Origin: Clostridiales bacterium
Lineage (GTDB): Bacteria > Bacillota > Clostridia > Oscillospirales > UBA644
Reading direction: 5' to 3'
Length of the DNA stretch: 64,000 nt
Assembly (NCBI GenBank): GCA_003343705.1
Contig: QAKR01000010.1
Location: 17,968-81,967, forward strand
The position numbers and the translations under genes were made by a program. The notes under the pieces were generated by a model. That model saw only the letters and a program-made list of their open reading frames with translations. It had not been told where the DNA came from and did not search any database. Shown piece after piece: positions 18,428-26,846 of the stretch. Position 1 is the first letter of the stretch, and every line of letters starts with the position of its first letter.

Positions 18428-19504
18428 TTAGTTATTCCTTTCAAATTCCTGCATAAAGGCAATAAGCTTTTCCACACCTTCAACAGGCATTGCATTATAA
18501 ATACTTGCTCTCATGCCTCCGACAGATCTGTGGCCCTTAAGATTTACAAAACCAGCTGCTGTTGCTTCTTTGACAAATTTAGCATCAAGTTCCTCGTTAC
18601 CTGTTACAAACGGGATATTCATAATTGAACGATCCTGGCCCATAACAGTCGGATTAAACATTTTAGAATTATCTAAATAATCATAAAACATATTTGCTTT
18701 TTTATAATTGATTTCCGCCATTTTATCAAGTCCACCCAGTTCTTTAATCCATTCAAGAACAAGTTTGCAAATATAAATTGCATATGTAGGCGGGGTGTTA
18801 TACATTGAATCGTTTTTAGCATGTATTTGGTATTTAAACATTGTGGGAGTTATATCCATAGGTTCTGTTATTAAGTCTTCACGTATAATAACAACAGTCA
18901 AGCCGGCAGGCCCCATATTCTTTTGCGCACCTGCAAAAATAAGACCGAATTTAGAAACATCGACAGGTTCGCTGAGTATGCATGACGACATGTCTGAAAC
19001 AAGAGGGACATCTCCAGTGTCAGGAAGTTCAGCAAAACGTGTACCGTATATTGTATTGTTTTGGCAGATATAAAAATAATCTGCATCTGCATCGAATTTA
19101 CTTTTGTCAAGCTCTGGAATGTAATTGTATGTCTTGTCTTTGGAGGATCCGACTACATTAACTGTACCATAACGTGATGCTTCTTCAAAAGCTTTATTTG
19201 CCCATTGACCGGTAATAACTAAATCTATTTTCTTTTTCTTCATAAGGTTCATGGGAATCATTGCAAATTGAGAAGATGCACCGCCTTGTAAAAATAATAC
19301 TTTATAATTATCCGGAATATTCATAACTTCACGCAAAAGTGTTTCACATCCAGAAATTATGCTTTCATATACTTTAGAACGGTGGCTCATTTCCATAACG
19401 GATTGGCCGCTCTCACCATAACAAAGCATCTCACTTTGTGCTTTTCTTAATACTTCTTCAGGAAGCATCGAAGGACCTGCTGAAAAATTATAAACTCTGC
19501 TCAT
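18428..19504 (-). CDS. serC: Phosphoserine aminotransferase
   Basis: Second enzyme of serine synthesis: it transfers an amino group from glutamate to 3-phosphohydroxypyruvate, using PLP. Typical motifs are YNFSAGPSMLPEEVL at the N-terminus, LFLQGGASSQFAM, and FAGAQKNMGPAG with the PLP lysine near residue 195. The C-terminal GHRSVGGMRASIYNAMP is strongly conserved. Length 358 is normal. GGAGGAG ribosome site before ATG. Leads the serC-serA operon from a consensus promoter. Confidence 0.97.
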   Translation of the reverse strand: MSRVYNFSAGPSMLPEEVLRKAQSEMLCYGESGQSVMEMSHRSKVYESIISGCETLLREVMNIPDNYKVLFLQGGASSQFAMIPMNLMKKKKIDLVITGQWANKAFEEASRYGTVNVVGSSKDKTYNYIPELDKSKFDADADYFYICQNNTIYGTRFAELPDTGDVPLVSDMSSCILSEPVDVSKFGLIFAGAQKNMGPAGLTVVIIREDLITEPMDITPTMFKYQIHAKNDSMYNTPPTYAIYICKLVLEWIKELGGLDKMAEINYKKANMFYDYLDNSKMFNPTVMGQDRSIMNIPFVTGNEELDAKFVKEATAAGFVNLKGHRSVGGMRASIYNAMPVEGVEKLIAFMQEFERNN

Positions 19505-19540
19505 TTTCTACTCCTCCAAAATAATCTTTTAATAAATATA

Positions 19541-19569
19541 ATTATACACATTATTTTATTATATGTCAA
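19541..19569 (-). promoter_or_regulatory. Consensus sigma-A promoter of serC-serA
   Basis: Minus strand TTGACA, 17 bases, TATAAT, about 37 bases before the serC start. Confidence 0.9.
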
Positions 19570-19622
19570 GAGTAATTTTCCTAAATTGGCAAATAATTAA
19601 CAAACTTTTTTTCATCCTCCTA

Positions 19623-19651
19623 TTTACTTTTTGATTTTAATATTGTATAAT
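19623..19651 (+). promoter_or_regulatory. Candidate promoter of the cohesin-dockerin gene
   Basis: TTTACT, 17 bases, TATAAT, ending 20 bases before the ATG at 19672. The -35 matches four of six positions. Confidence 0.55.
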
Positions 19652-19671
19652 GTATATATGGAGGAATTATT

Positions 19672-20314
19672 ATGAAAAAAACTATTAAGTTTAATGCTTA
19701 TATGCATTATTATATTCAGTTTTTCATCTGCATTTTATGGTGAAGAGCTTATGAAATTTACAGTTGAAGGTGCGTCCGGAGGCGTAGGTGAAATTGTAAC
19801 AGTTAATATTAAGTTAAGTGAAAAATCAAATATTACTGAAATGCTTTTAACGCTTTATTATGATTCAGATTATTTAAAATTTAGAGATTTTTTTGTAGGA
19901 GATATTCTCAAACAAGGCATTTATGAATTTAATGAGAAGTTAGATAGCCGAATGAAGTTTGCATATATTTCAGCTAATCCTCTTATACAAGGTTCTACTA
20001 TTTTAAGCATTTCGTTTGAGATCATAAATGCCGCTGAAAATAACAAGGAAGTGCCGCTGACGTTGCAGATAGACGAAGCTGCAAACGGCAATACGGCACT
20101 GGAGTATAAGGTGGAAAATGGGTCTGTTATTATAGACAACACACAGACACTTAAGCGAGGGGACGCAAACGGAGATGGCGTTTTTAACATGGACGACCTT
20201 GAGTTTGTTAAAAATTATATATTAGGCAAGGACAATCTTGCTAAAAATTTCGATCTTAACGGAGATTCTGTTTGCGATATCTGTGAGTATATAAAACTTC
20301 GTGATATGTTATAA
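19672..20314 (+). CDS. Secreted cohesin-like and dockerin protein, frameshifted in the signal peptide
   Basis: ATG at 19672 has a good GGAGG site eight bases upstream, but its frame ends after 23 codons. It runs through seven A; with six A the reading would be MKKLLSLMLICIIIF..., a normal signal peptide that joins the long frame (usable from an ATG at 19694, which lacks a ribosome site). The mature part has a cohesin-like beta domain (about 130 residues: GEIVTVNIKLSE, LLTLYYDSDYLKF, STILSISFEI) and a type I dockerin with two calcium loops (GDANGDGVFNMDD and DLNGDSVCDICE). Such a protein could act as an adaptor between two modules. The frameshift may be a sequencing error, a decayed gene or a slippage switch. 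Confidence 0.75.
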
Positions 20315-20440
20315 CTTTAACAAGCTTAAGCCACATCATCTTAAAAAATATATTTTGCAAGTTTTTAAGAATATGGTTAAACGATAGATTAAATCTTACG
20401 TCATTCAATGTTTTAATATTATAAGAGCTCTTAAGCCTCA

Positions 20441-20692
20441 CTATTTTTTCATATTTGCAAATTTTTGTTTTGTCGCCTGTCCTCCGCGGATATGACGTTC
20501 TGCCTTATTTTTATCCAAAACACGACGAACTCGCGTAAACATATATGGGCTTATTTGCTCAAGACGCTCACTGACATCCTTATGAACAGTAGATTTTGAA
20601 ACTCCAAAACGTTTTGCAGCGTCACGCACTGTTGCATTTTGCTCGCAGATATATTCAGCAAGTGTCAAAACCCTTTGTTTTATGTAATCCAT
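20441..20692 (-). CDS. spoIIID: Sporulation transcription factor SpoIIID
   Basis: DNA-binding regulator that acts with sigma-E in the mother cell. The 83-residue product has the family pattern: RVLTLAEYICEQNATVRDAA, helix-turn-helix FGVSKSTVHKDVSERL, and a basic C-terminal tail KAERHIRGGQATKQKF. Length is the same as in Bacillus. ATG at 20692 is preceded by GGAGGG six bases upstream, and that site lies inside a long hairpin. No sigma-E promoter could be assigned with confidence. Confidence 0.96.
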   Translation of the reverse strand: MDYIKQRVLTLAEYICEQNATVRDAAKRFGVSKSTVHKDVSERLEQISPYMFTRVRRVLDKNKAERHIRGGQATKQKFANMKK

Positions 20693-20693
20693 T

Positions 20694-20743
20694 AAAATCC
20701 CTCCGGTTTATTGTTATATTTAACAATATGCCGGAGGGATTTT
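20694..20743 (-). promoter_or_regulatory. Leader hairpin covering the spoIIID ribosome site
   Basis: AAAATCCCTCCGG (20694-20706) pairs perfectly with CCGGAGGGATTTT (20731-20743). Inside it a second perfect stem TATTGTTA / TAACAATA closes a four-base loop. In the spoIIID mRNA the whole Shine-Dalgarno GGAGGG is in the stem, two bases before the start codon region. The T stretch is too short for a good terminator, so control of translation is more likely. Confidence 0.75.
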
Positions 20744-20801
20744 ATTTATTCGGAGTTATATAAGTACTTTTTAATAATAATATATTTTTTTAATTATATA
20801 A

Positions 20802-20832
20802 ATAAATGTTGAGGTTAAACCTCAACATTTAT
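20802..20832 (-). terminator. Terminator of the eleven-gene sugar operon
   Basis: A 15-base perfect inverted repeat (ATAAATGTTGAGGTT / AACCTCAACATTTAT) with almost no loop, 15 bases after the last gene of the operon. Confidence 0.8.
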
Positions 20833-20847
20833 CATATAGCCTATTTA

Positions 20848-21786
20848 TTAATTACATTCTGCAGTCAACGGACCGGCAAGCTCTTTAAGATAAAACAGTT
20901 TACCGGGAAGTGTAGGTATAAACGTAGAAGTGATGTGCATATCAGGGCCGTAATGGAGCGTTGTAAGGAAGCTCATACCCTGCCAAGACATTCCTCTGCC
21001 GAGCATGCCGTCAGCCCCACCAATAGCATAATCAGCCTGCAAGAAGAGACCGGGACCTATTGTGTTGGCACGGCACGGTACCAATGTTGTTCGTGATTTG
21101 AAGCTGGTAATAGCATTTTGTTCTATTGTAAGCGGATGAAGCTTTGCACCAATACGGTAATTTTGCTGTTTCCATTCTTCAACGCTCTTGAATTCAGCTG
21201 CAAATTGAGGCTCCCAAAATGCGATATGGCACATTCTGCCTATACCGTATATTAAAACAAGCTTAACGCCTTCGGCTTTAAGTTTTGCAATTTTTTCAGG
21301 ATATGTAGGAAGATTTGTTTTTGTTGCAAAATTTCTCTGACTTTCGGGAACTGTTAATTTACCGAGTTTATTAAAGAAAGCTTCTTTCATTGAATATTCA
21401 AAAGAAGCGGGGTCTGTGGATGGCAATGTGTTACCATCCCCGTCTGCCCATTCGTCCATATTAAAAGTATAAACATGTGAGCATGAAACATTCCATTCTT
21501 TTAGGAAGTAAACAGCCCATTTATACATACCCATCGGTCCGACAGGAATTATCATTGCGAGTTTTTCACCTTTATCGCCGGCCTTTTTAATCTGCATTGC
21601 AATTTCATGCCCCATAAGAGTATCAAAATCGTTTATGTTGTCGCAAGGGATAGGTTTAAATTTCTTGTTCCAGAAGTTTTCTTTTTTAACGCCTTTTTCA
21701 CAGCAGGCGTCGATTTTCGCCATATCCCATCCTTGCGGATAAAATCCGTCAAGAAGAGAATCTTTAACGGTAGACATAAAATCCAT
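20848..21786 (-). CDS. NagB-like sugar-phosphate isomerase/deaminase
   Basis: Divergent member of the glucosamine-6-phosphate isomerase/6-phosphogluconolactonase superfamily, 312 residues against about 266 for NagB. VYTFNMDEW keeps the aspartate corresponding to E. coli NagB Asp72. GIGRMCHIAFWEP keeps the His143 and Glu148 equivalents, but methionine replaces the Asp141 position of GVGNDGHIAFNEP. IPVGPMGMYKW stands where NagB has its phosphate-binding glycine loop. It is probably an enzyme for a different (amino)sugar phosphate. GGAGG before the ATG. Last gene of the operon, 18 bases after the dehydrogenase gene. Confidence 0.8.
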   Translation of the reverse strand: MDFMSTVKDSLLDGFYPQGWDMAKIDACCEKGVKKENFWNKKFKPIPCDNINDFDTLMGHEIAMQIKKAGDKGEKLAMIIPVGPMGMYKWAVYFLKEWNVSCSHVYTFNMDEWADGDGNTLPSTDPASFEYSMKEAFFNKLGKLTVPESQRNFATKTNLPTYPEKIAKLKAEGVKLVLIYGIGRMCHIAFWEPQFAAEFKSVEEWKQQNYRIGAKLHPLTIEQNAITSFKSRTTLVPCRANTIGPGLFLQADYAIGGADGMLGRGMSWQGMSFLTTLHYGPDMHITSTFIPTLPGKLFYLKELAGPLTAECN

Positions 21787-21804
21787 AATATTACCTCCAA
21801 ATTA

Positions 21805-22782
21805 TTATTCGTTAATATAATCAAGTGCAGCCATTATACCTTTTTTAATAGCCGTGGTATCTTTACCATGTTTTGAACAAAGCTTTAATGCACCCAAAAG
21901 TCTGTCATTAGGTGCTAGTTTTCTTTCGGTTTCACGGCCTACTCGCTTTGTAGTATCGCCGAGATATTTATTCTTAAAACGAAACATTAAATCATCAGCA
22001 TAAGCCAAAACTTCTTCTTTGGGCTTATTGTGCTCTTCAGCCAGAGACTCGGCAGAAGCGTACATGGCTTGTTTTACTGTTTGAGATATTTCTTCGTCTC
22101 CCATTGCCTGCCAAATATATTCATATCCCTTTTGCATACCTGTATATGCAGCAAGGGCATGCCCCATATTATGCAAAAACAGTTTAGACTGAATATAGTA
22201 TTCAAACGGCTCTGACGGTACCATTCCTTTAATCTCAGGAATAGGGTTTTTAAAAGCAGCTTTGTCAACGGGCAAGGTACAAAACGGTTCAACCCAGACT
22301 TTGTTTATATCACCTTCGCGCATTTCATCTGTCATAACAGGGACCATTCTCCCGACGCTTGCCTCAACAAAACCAACATCATCGCGGTTAAGATCCATAA
22401 GGTCTTTAAGATATTTGTCGGCATTCATAAGGTTTTCACAGATAATAATGTCAACGCCTTTTTCACGTTTTTCAATACCTTCTGCAAGAACTGGAGCTAT
22501 ATACGGTAAAACACGAACTCCTGCGGACGTAAAAATAATATCCGCTGTAGCTATCTCGTCAACCGCGTCATTTGAATGTACGGCACGAACGTTTTTTATA
22601 ATTATTTCCTCTTGTTTTTCATTAGAAACAATTTTTATTGGGTAACATTTATCGGCATTGATTTTATCTATCATTGCCTGATTAACATCAATAAAAACCG
22701 TTTCAAATCCGCTTTGATATAAAAGCTGACCTAAAAAACCTCTGCCGATATTACCTCCGCCGTAAACAATTGCTTTTTTCAT
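21805..22782 (-). CDS. Mannitol-1-phosphate 5-dehydrogenase-like polyol-phosphate dehydrogenase
   Basis: NAD-dependent polyol-phosphate dehydrogenase family. The N-terminal Rossmann motif YGGGNIGRGFLG, the acidic residue in VFIDVN that selects NAD, and the catalytic region KLFLHNMGHALAAYTG are present, followed by the all-helical mannitol dehydrogenase C-terminal domain. The substrate need not be mannitol-1-phosphate: no mannitol phosphotransferase genes are near, and the neighbours are a sugar kinase and a NagB-like enzyme. ATG at 22782 is chosen; the frame can be extended to a TTG overlapping the kinase stop, but MKKAIVYGGG is the family start. The ribosome site AAAGGA is 12 bases away, rather distant. 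Confidence 0.85.
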   Translation of the reverse strand: MKKAIVYGGGNIGRGFLGQLLYQSGFETVFIDVNQAMIDKINADKCYPIKIVSNEKQEEIIIKNVRAVHSNDAVDEIATADIIFTSAGVRVLPYIAPVLAEGIEKREKGVDIIICENLMNADKYLKDLMDLNRDDVGFVEASVGRMVPVMTDEMREGDINKVWVEPFCTLPVDKAAFKNPIPEIKGMVPSEPFEYYIQSKLFLHNMGHALAAYTGMQKGYEYIWQAMGDEEISQTVKQAMYASAESLAEEHNKPKEEVLAYADDLMFRFKNKYLGDTTKRVGRETERKLAPNDRLLGALKLCSKHGKDTTAIKKGIMAALDYINE

Positions 22783-22811
22783 AATTTTTAAGTGTCCTTT
22801 CTTTTGCTGTT

Positions 22812-23759
22812 TCAACCTGCTTCATGAGTTCTCATATATTCACAGATTTCTTCATAACTTTTAATTCCTGTAGATGCGCCTTTTGCCATTATACAAAACG
22901 TTCCAACGGCGTTTGCAAGCTTTCCGCAATCTTTAAAAGAAAATCCTTTTGCAAGACCCGTTAAAAATCCTGCACAAAAACTATCACCTGCACCGGTTGT
23001 ATCAACCACTTTTTCTTTTGTGTAAGTAGGAAGATAGATGGGATCAGAATCTTTTGTTTCACGGATATATGCACCGTGTTTACCGTTTTTGATAACAACG
23101 TGTTTTACACCCTTGTCAAAGAAACAGTCTGCAATTTTATCCAAATCTTCTGTCCCCGCAAGCTTTGCTGCTTCATCAATTGAAGGCATAAAAACGTCAA
23201 CATATTGAAGGCAAGGCTCTAAAAGGCTCATCCAGCGATTTTTACTGTCCCATGCAGTGTCAAGGACAGTCATTTTACACATTTCACGAGCTTTTTTTAG
23301 TGTTCTGGCACAACCGTCTCCGTCAAACGCGTCTAACAGCATCGTTCCGGCAACAAAGACTATTTTTGATTTTTGTATAACATCAAAGTTAACGTCATTG
23401 AAGTCGTATGTTCCGTTTGCGCCGACACAGTGTAAAAACGAACGCTCACCGGTTGATGAAGATAATACAACGGAAGCTGATGTTTGTGTTTTATTATCAA
23501 CAACGATCCCATCCACATCAACACCATATTTCACAAGCTCATCTTTAAGAAACGCACCGAAGCTGTCGTTCCCTATCTTGCCCAGAACAGCTGTCTTTAT
23601 ACCGATTTTTGCCATGTCTATGCCTGCATTCATCGCACAGCCGCCCGAAAATGTTTCTATACTGTCAACTCTTTCCAAAAGACCGGCTTCGGGAACTTTA
23701 TCAACCGGCTTTGTGATAACATCAGCAACAAGGTTGCCTATGCAAGCAACGTCAATCAC
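22812..23759 (-). CDS. PfkB/ribokinase family sugar kinase
   Basis: ATP-dependent carbohydrate kinase with the ribokinase fold. The substrate-binding GGCAMNAGIDMAKIG lies near residue 38 and the catalytic/anion-hole motif VDTTGAGDSFCAGF near residue 250, with the base aspartate in GAGD. Length 315 is normal. The start is a GTG sharing four bases with the stop of the deacetylase gene, with AGGAGG eight bases upstream, so translation is coupled. It probably phosphorylates the sugar or polyol freed by the upstream enzymes of the operon; the substrate is unknown. Confidence 0.88.
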   Translation of the reverse strand: MIDVACIGNLVADVITKPVDKVPEAGLLERVDSIETFSGGCAMNAGIDMAKIGIKTAVLGKIGNDSFGAFLKDELVKYGVDVDGIVVDNKTQTSASVVLSSSTGERSFLHCVGANGTYDFNDVNFDVIQKSKIVFVAGTMLLDAFDGDGCARTLKKAREMCKMTVLDTAWDSKNRWMSLLEPCLQYVDVFMPSIDEAAKLAGTEDLDKIADCFFDKGVKHVVIKNGKHGAYIRETKDSDPIYLPTYTKEKVVDTTGAGDSFCAGFLTGLAKGFSFKDCGKLANAVGTFCIMAKGASTGIKSYEEICEYMRTHEAG

Positions 23760-24454
23760 GGCAATAACCTCCTTGGTTGAACCTTCGGATAAACAAACGC
23801 TTGAGTAAATGCTTCAGCGTATTGCACGCCGCATTGTAATCCCCTGTATTTTGCGCAAGTTCTGACAAAATCCGCAAAATCGATATTATCGTGATCACGC
23901 ATCCACTTTAATTGGCTTTCATGGCACTCAAGCATTTCAAGTTTAAGGTCGAATGTATCTGTTATATCAACATATTCTGTTGGATTAAACCCATGTCCTG
24001 CAAGATTATCCATATAGTAAAGGGGAACAACCTTTGCTGCTTTTCCGGTTCCGTAATGGGGGACAGTTGCTGCAAAAGACGCATCAAAAACAAGTCTACT
24101 TACCGCAACATGGTCACACATATAGTCCGTGGGAGCATGTGTTATTATAAGGTCAGGATCGGCATAACGTATAACATCAATGATTTTATTACGCTGATCC
24201 ATATCGCCGCCGTTTACCAAAAGGTCACCTATATCGCAGGTTATAACCTCTATCCCTGCAAGCTCCCCTGCCCTTTTTGCTTCGCCGATACGGATTTTTC
24301 TTAACTCGTCCGGCATTAAAACCTCATGGCCCATATTGCCGTTGGCAACATGGCAAACAACAACTTTATCGCCGCGTTTTGCACATTTTGCAAGAGTTCC
24401 GGCGCAATTTATTTCCATATCGTCGGGATGGCACCCGATTGCAAGTACGTTCAT
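23756..24454 (-). CDS. PIG-L/LmbE family de-N-acetylase
   Basis: Zinc-dependent deacetylase family that removes acetyl groups from N-acetylglucosaminyl compounds. The N-terminal GCHPDDMEINCAG holds the zinc ligands and catalytic aspartate (HPDD), and ITHAPTDYMCDH supplies the further histidine motif. Length 232 is typical. It overlaps the kinase gene by four bases. In this operon it points to an N-acetylated amino sugar or aminocyclitol as substrate, deacetylated before phosphorylation or after a cleavage step. No signal peptide, so cytoplasmic. Confidence 0.9.
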   Translation of the reverse strand: MNVLAIGCHPDDMEINCAGTLAKCAKRGDKVVVCHVANGNMGHEVLMPDELRKIRIGEAKRAGELAGIEVITCDIGDLLVNGGDMDQRNKIIDVIRYADPDLIITHAPTDYMCDHVAVSRLVFDASFAATVPHYGTGKAAKVVPLYYMDNLAGHGFNPTEYVDITDTFDLKLEMLECHESQLKWMRDHDNIDFADFVRTCAKYRGLQCGVQYAEAFTQAFVYPKVQPRRLLP

Positions 24455-24491
24455 ATAAATACCTCTTCTCGGTCAACAAAAAACCACTATT

Positions 24492-25433
24492 TTATTTATT
24501 CCAGTTCCATGGCATCAGAATACGCTCATCAACGTCAGAGAAAATCTCCAAAATTTTTGAACGTGTGCTGTCGGAAATTCCCGAAGCGTTTGTGAGAACA
24601 AGATTTTCCTTAACCTGATCGGGAGTTTCACTACCCAAAACAAGGGAGGTAACACCGTCAAGATCACGAATGAAAGTTAAGGCTATTTCAGCAATGGATT
24701 TATTTTCTTCTTCCGAAAGTTTGCGCAGTTTTCTTAAAGGTTCTTTTGCAAGCTGTAAAACACCTTCCGGAAGTGTTTCAGGGTCACGGAAGAAAAGCCC
24801 CTGTAAAAACACGCTTCTTATAAAGACTATAATATCTGCTTTCTTCAACTTTTCAAGCCCGCCGCAAAGAACGTTTTTAGTATCCATCATATTAAGCGGA
24901 AGTTGAACAGCTTCATAAAGATCGTTTTTAACAACATCGTCTATGTATTTTGTAGAATTAAGAGAAACACCGACACGCTCAATCAAACCTTCACTTTTAA
25001 GCTTTTTAAGAGCATTAGGTAAAACGTCACCGTAATCAAACATTTCACTTTCACGGTGAAACATTAGAAGAGGGAGTTTATTATAACCGAGCGTCTCAAG
25101 TGAATTTTCAACCTGTGCCCGCAAAATTTTCTCAACGTCTTCAAGAGCTGCTGTTTTACCGGTATCTATCATTATTTTAAATTTTGTTACAATGGTAGGC
25201 TTTTTCCCTTTATAAGATTTAAAAAAGTCACCTACAACCTTCTCGCTGTCACCATAACCGGAAGCAGTGTCAACAACTTCAATACCACCTTCACATGCTG
25301 TAGAAAGAATTTGTGCTGCAGTTTCTGTGGATGGTTTACCAAAAGTATTGTTGATACCGTAGTTTAAACCGAGTTGAACGGCACCGAGAGAAAGCTCAGA
25401 TATTTCAAGGCCTCTTTGTGTGACTGTTTTCAT
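24492..25433 (-). CDS. Aldo/keto reductase
   Basis: NADPH-linked oxidoreductase with the aldo/keto reductase barrel. The catalytic set is visible: aspartate and tyrosine in VVDTASGYGDSE, the lysine in IVTKFKIM and the histidine in LLMFHRE. Length 313 is normal. It resembles the group of sugar-aldehyde and dehydrogenase-type members, but specificity cannot be read from sequence. It sits in the middle of the sugar operon between the lyase and the deacetylase genes. A 37-base gap to the next gene has no terminator. Confidence 0.88.
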   Translation of the reverse strand: MKTVTQRGLEISELSLGAVQLGLNYGINNTFGKPSTETAAQILSTACEGGIEVVDTASGYGDSEKVVGDFFKSYKGKKPTIVTKFKIMIDTGKTAALEDVEKILRAQVENSLETLGYNKLPLLMFHRESEMFDYGDVLPNALKKLKSEGLIERVGVSLNSTKYIDDVVKNDLYEAVQLPLNMMDTKNVLCGGLEKLKKADIIVFIRSVFLQGLFFRDPETLPEGVLQLAKEPLRKLRKLSEEENKSIAEIALTFIRDLDGVTSLVLGSETPDQVKENLVLTNASGISDSTRSKILEIFSDVDERILMPWNWNK

Positions 25434-25529
25434 AAAATATAAACATCCCTTTCTTCGGAACTGTACCTATCAAAAATATATTTTTTAGTACAAGCCCCCG
25501 CTTGAAAGAATTATCTTCCAAAATATTTA

Positions 25530-26396
25530 TTAAAGATTGTCAGCTACAGCTTTTTCAATAATCTTTTTCTCGTCTGCTGTTAGCTCTCTGAACGGAGTAC
25601 GGCAGCAGCCTACATCAATGCCTGTTGCAACGGTTGTCGCATACTTCATTGCGGGAAGGCCTCTTGTTTCAACAATTGCTTGCACGATGTTGTTAATTCT
25701 GTGCTGGACATCCTGGCATTCCTTAACTTTGCCTTCGTCAAACAGACGTTTGATTTCAACAAATTTTTCAACTGCATAGTTACAGGATGTTCCGATAGCG
25801 CCTTTTGCACCACCCATTAAAGCATATGCAAAACATTCATCTGCGCCGCTGTAAACAAATGCGCCTGTCATTTCAATAAGTCTGTCCATAAGGTAGTAGT
25901 TTACATCTGTATATTTAACGGAGTAGATACGTTCATCAGCAAGAAGCTCCTTAAACTGTGCAAGGCTTAGGCCCACACCTGTTGTTGCAGGAACATTATA
26001 TATCATAACGGGGAGATTTGCCGCATCGGCAAGGTCTGTGTAATATTGTTTAATTTCTGAAGATTGGAAACCATGATAAAAAGGAGGAACAGAAGCAACA
26101 GCGCCAGCGCCGGCTTTTTTAGCATGTTGTGCAAGGTCGCAAGCAAGACCTGTGCCGATAGAACCAACATGAGCTACAACCATTTTTCCGTCAGCAGCTT
26201 TAATAGCACATTCAAGTGTCTGCTTTCTTTCTTCCTGTGTTAAAAGGAAACATTCTGCGGAAGATCCGCCTACATAAACACCATCCGCACCGCGATCAAT
26301 AACGCTTTTTGTCAATTTTGTAAGTGTTTCGAAGTCTACCGAACCGTCTTTGTTAAATGTAGTAAATAAGGGGACTAGGATTTCTGCTTTTTTCAT
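25530..26396 (-). CDS. NanA/DapA family lyase
   Basis: Class I aldolase of the dihydrodipicolinate synthase/N-acetylneuraminate lyase family. YVGGSSAECFLL near residue 41 is of the GGS-(T/S)-(G/A)-E type that binds the pyruvate carboxylate, YNVPATTGV carries the conserved tyrosine, and SVKYTDVN near residue 160 supplies the Schiff-base lysine. Within the family it looks closer to sialic acid lyases than to DapA, but a 2-keto-3-deoxy sugar acid substrate is equally possible. No nanE or nanK type genes are present in the window. Length 288 normal. AGAGG-type site before the ATG. Confidence 0.87.
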   Translation of the reverse strand: MKKAEILVPLFTTFNKDGSVDFETLTKLTKSVIDRGADGVYVGGSSAECFLLTQEERKQTLECAIKAADGKMVVAHVGSIGTGLACDLAQHAKKAGAGAVASVPPFYHGFQSSEIKQYYTDLADAANLPVMIYNVPATTGVGLSLAQFKELLADERIYSVKYTDVNYYLMDRLIEMTGAFVYSGADECFAYALMGGAKGAIGTSCNYAVEKFVEIKRLFDEGKVKECQDVQHRINNIVQAIVETRGLPAMKYATTVATGIDVGCCRTPFRELTADEKKIIEKAVADNL

Positions 26397-26417
26397 TTTA
26401 AAAACCTCTTTATAAAA

Positions 26418-26846
26418 TTATTTTTTAGAAATCGTAAGTTTACACTGTGCGTTTGCTGTACCGCTCATATCATAATCGTATTTTAAACCCAAAGGTTCAA
26501 GAACACGACGATAAAGTAAATCGCAATGTCCGCAGTAATTATGGTAGGGTTCCATGTTTTTCTTATCGAGAAGTCTGCCTTTTGAAGGACAGTGGTGCAT
26601 ATCAATAACAAAAATATCGTTGTCAAGCGTCATTGTAAAGTCTGCGGCTTCTTCGCTTAAAGCCTTAGCCCAATATTTATAACAACCTTCAATGCCGTCG
26701 GCGTGAACACATTCGCCCAAGCGAGGTGCTACATAGTTATCGGAAATATGTTCCCAATATGTTTTTACACCTTGTTCGCCCTCTCGCTTTTCAATGAATT
26801 TAAAAAGCTCGCTGTAAGAATAGATAAACTCTGTGCATGAAATCAT
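26418..26846 (-). CDS. Small protein, possibly L-2-amino-thiazoline-4-carboxylate hydrolase-like
   Basis: A 142-residue soluble protein that starts MISCTEFIYSYSELFKFIEK. It contains ECVHADGIEGCYKYWAKAL and a cysteine/histidine-rich stretch (DMHHCPSKGRLL, YHNYCGHCDLLY) that could bind metal. I think it belongs with small proteins related to the amino-thiazoline-carboxylate hydrolase family, but this is a guess from general look. It overlaps the next small gene by four bases (ATGA). The two are probably partners. Function in the operon is unknown. Confidence 0.7.
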   Translation of the reverse strand: MISCTEFIYSYSELFKFIEKREGEQGVKTYWEHISDNYVAPRLGECVHADGIEGCYKYWAKALSEEAADFTMTLDNDIFVIDMHHCPSKGRLLDKKNMEPYHNYCGHCDLLYRRVLEPLGLKYDYDMSGTANAQCKLTISKK

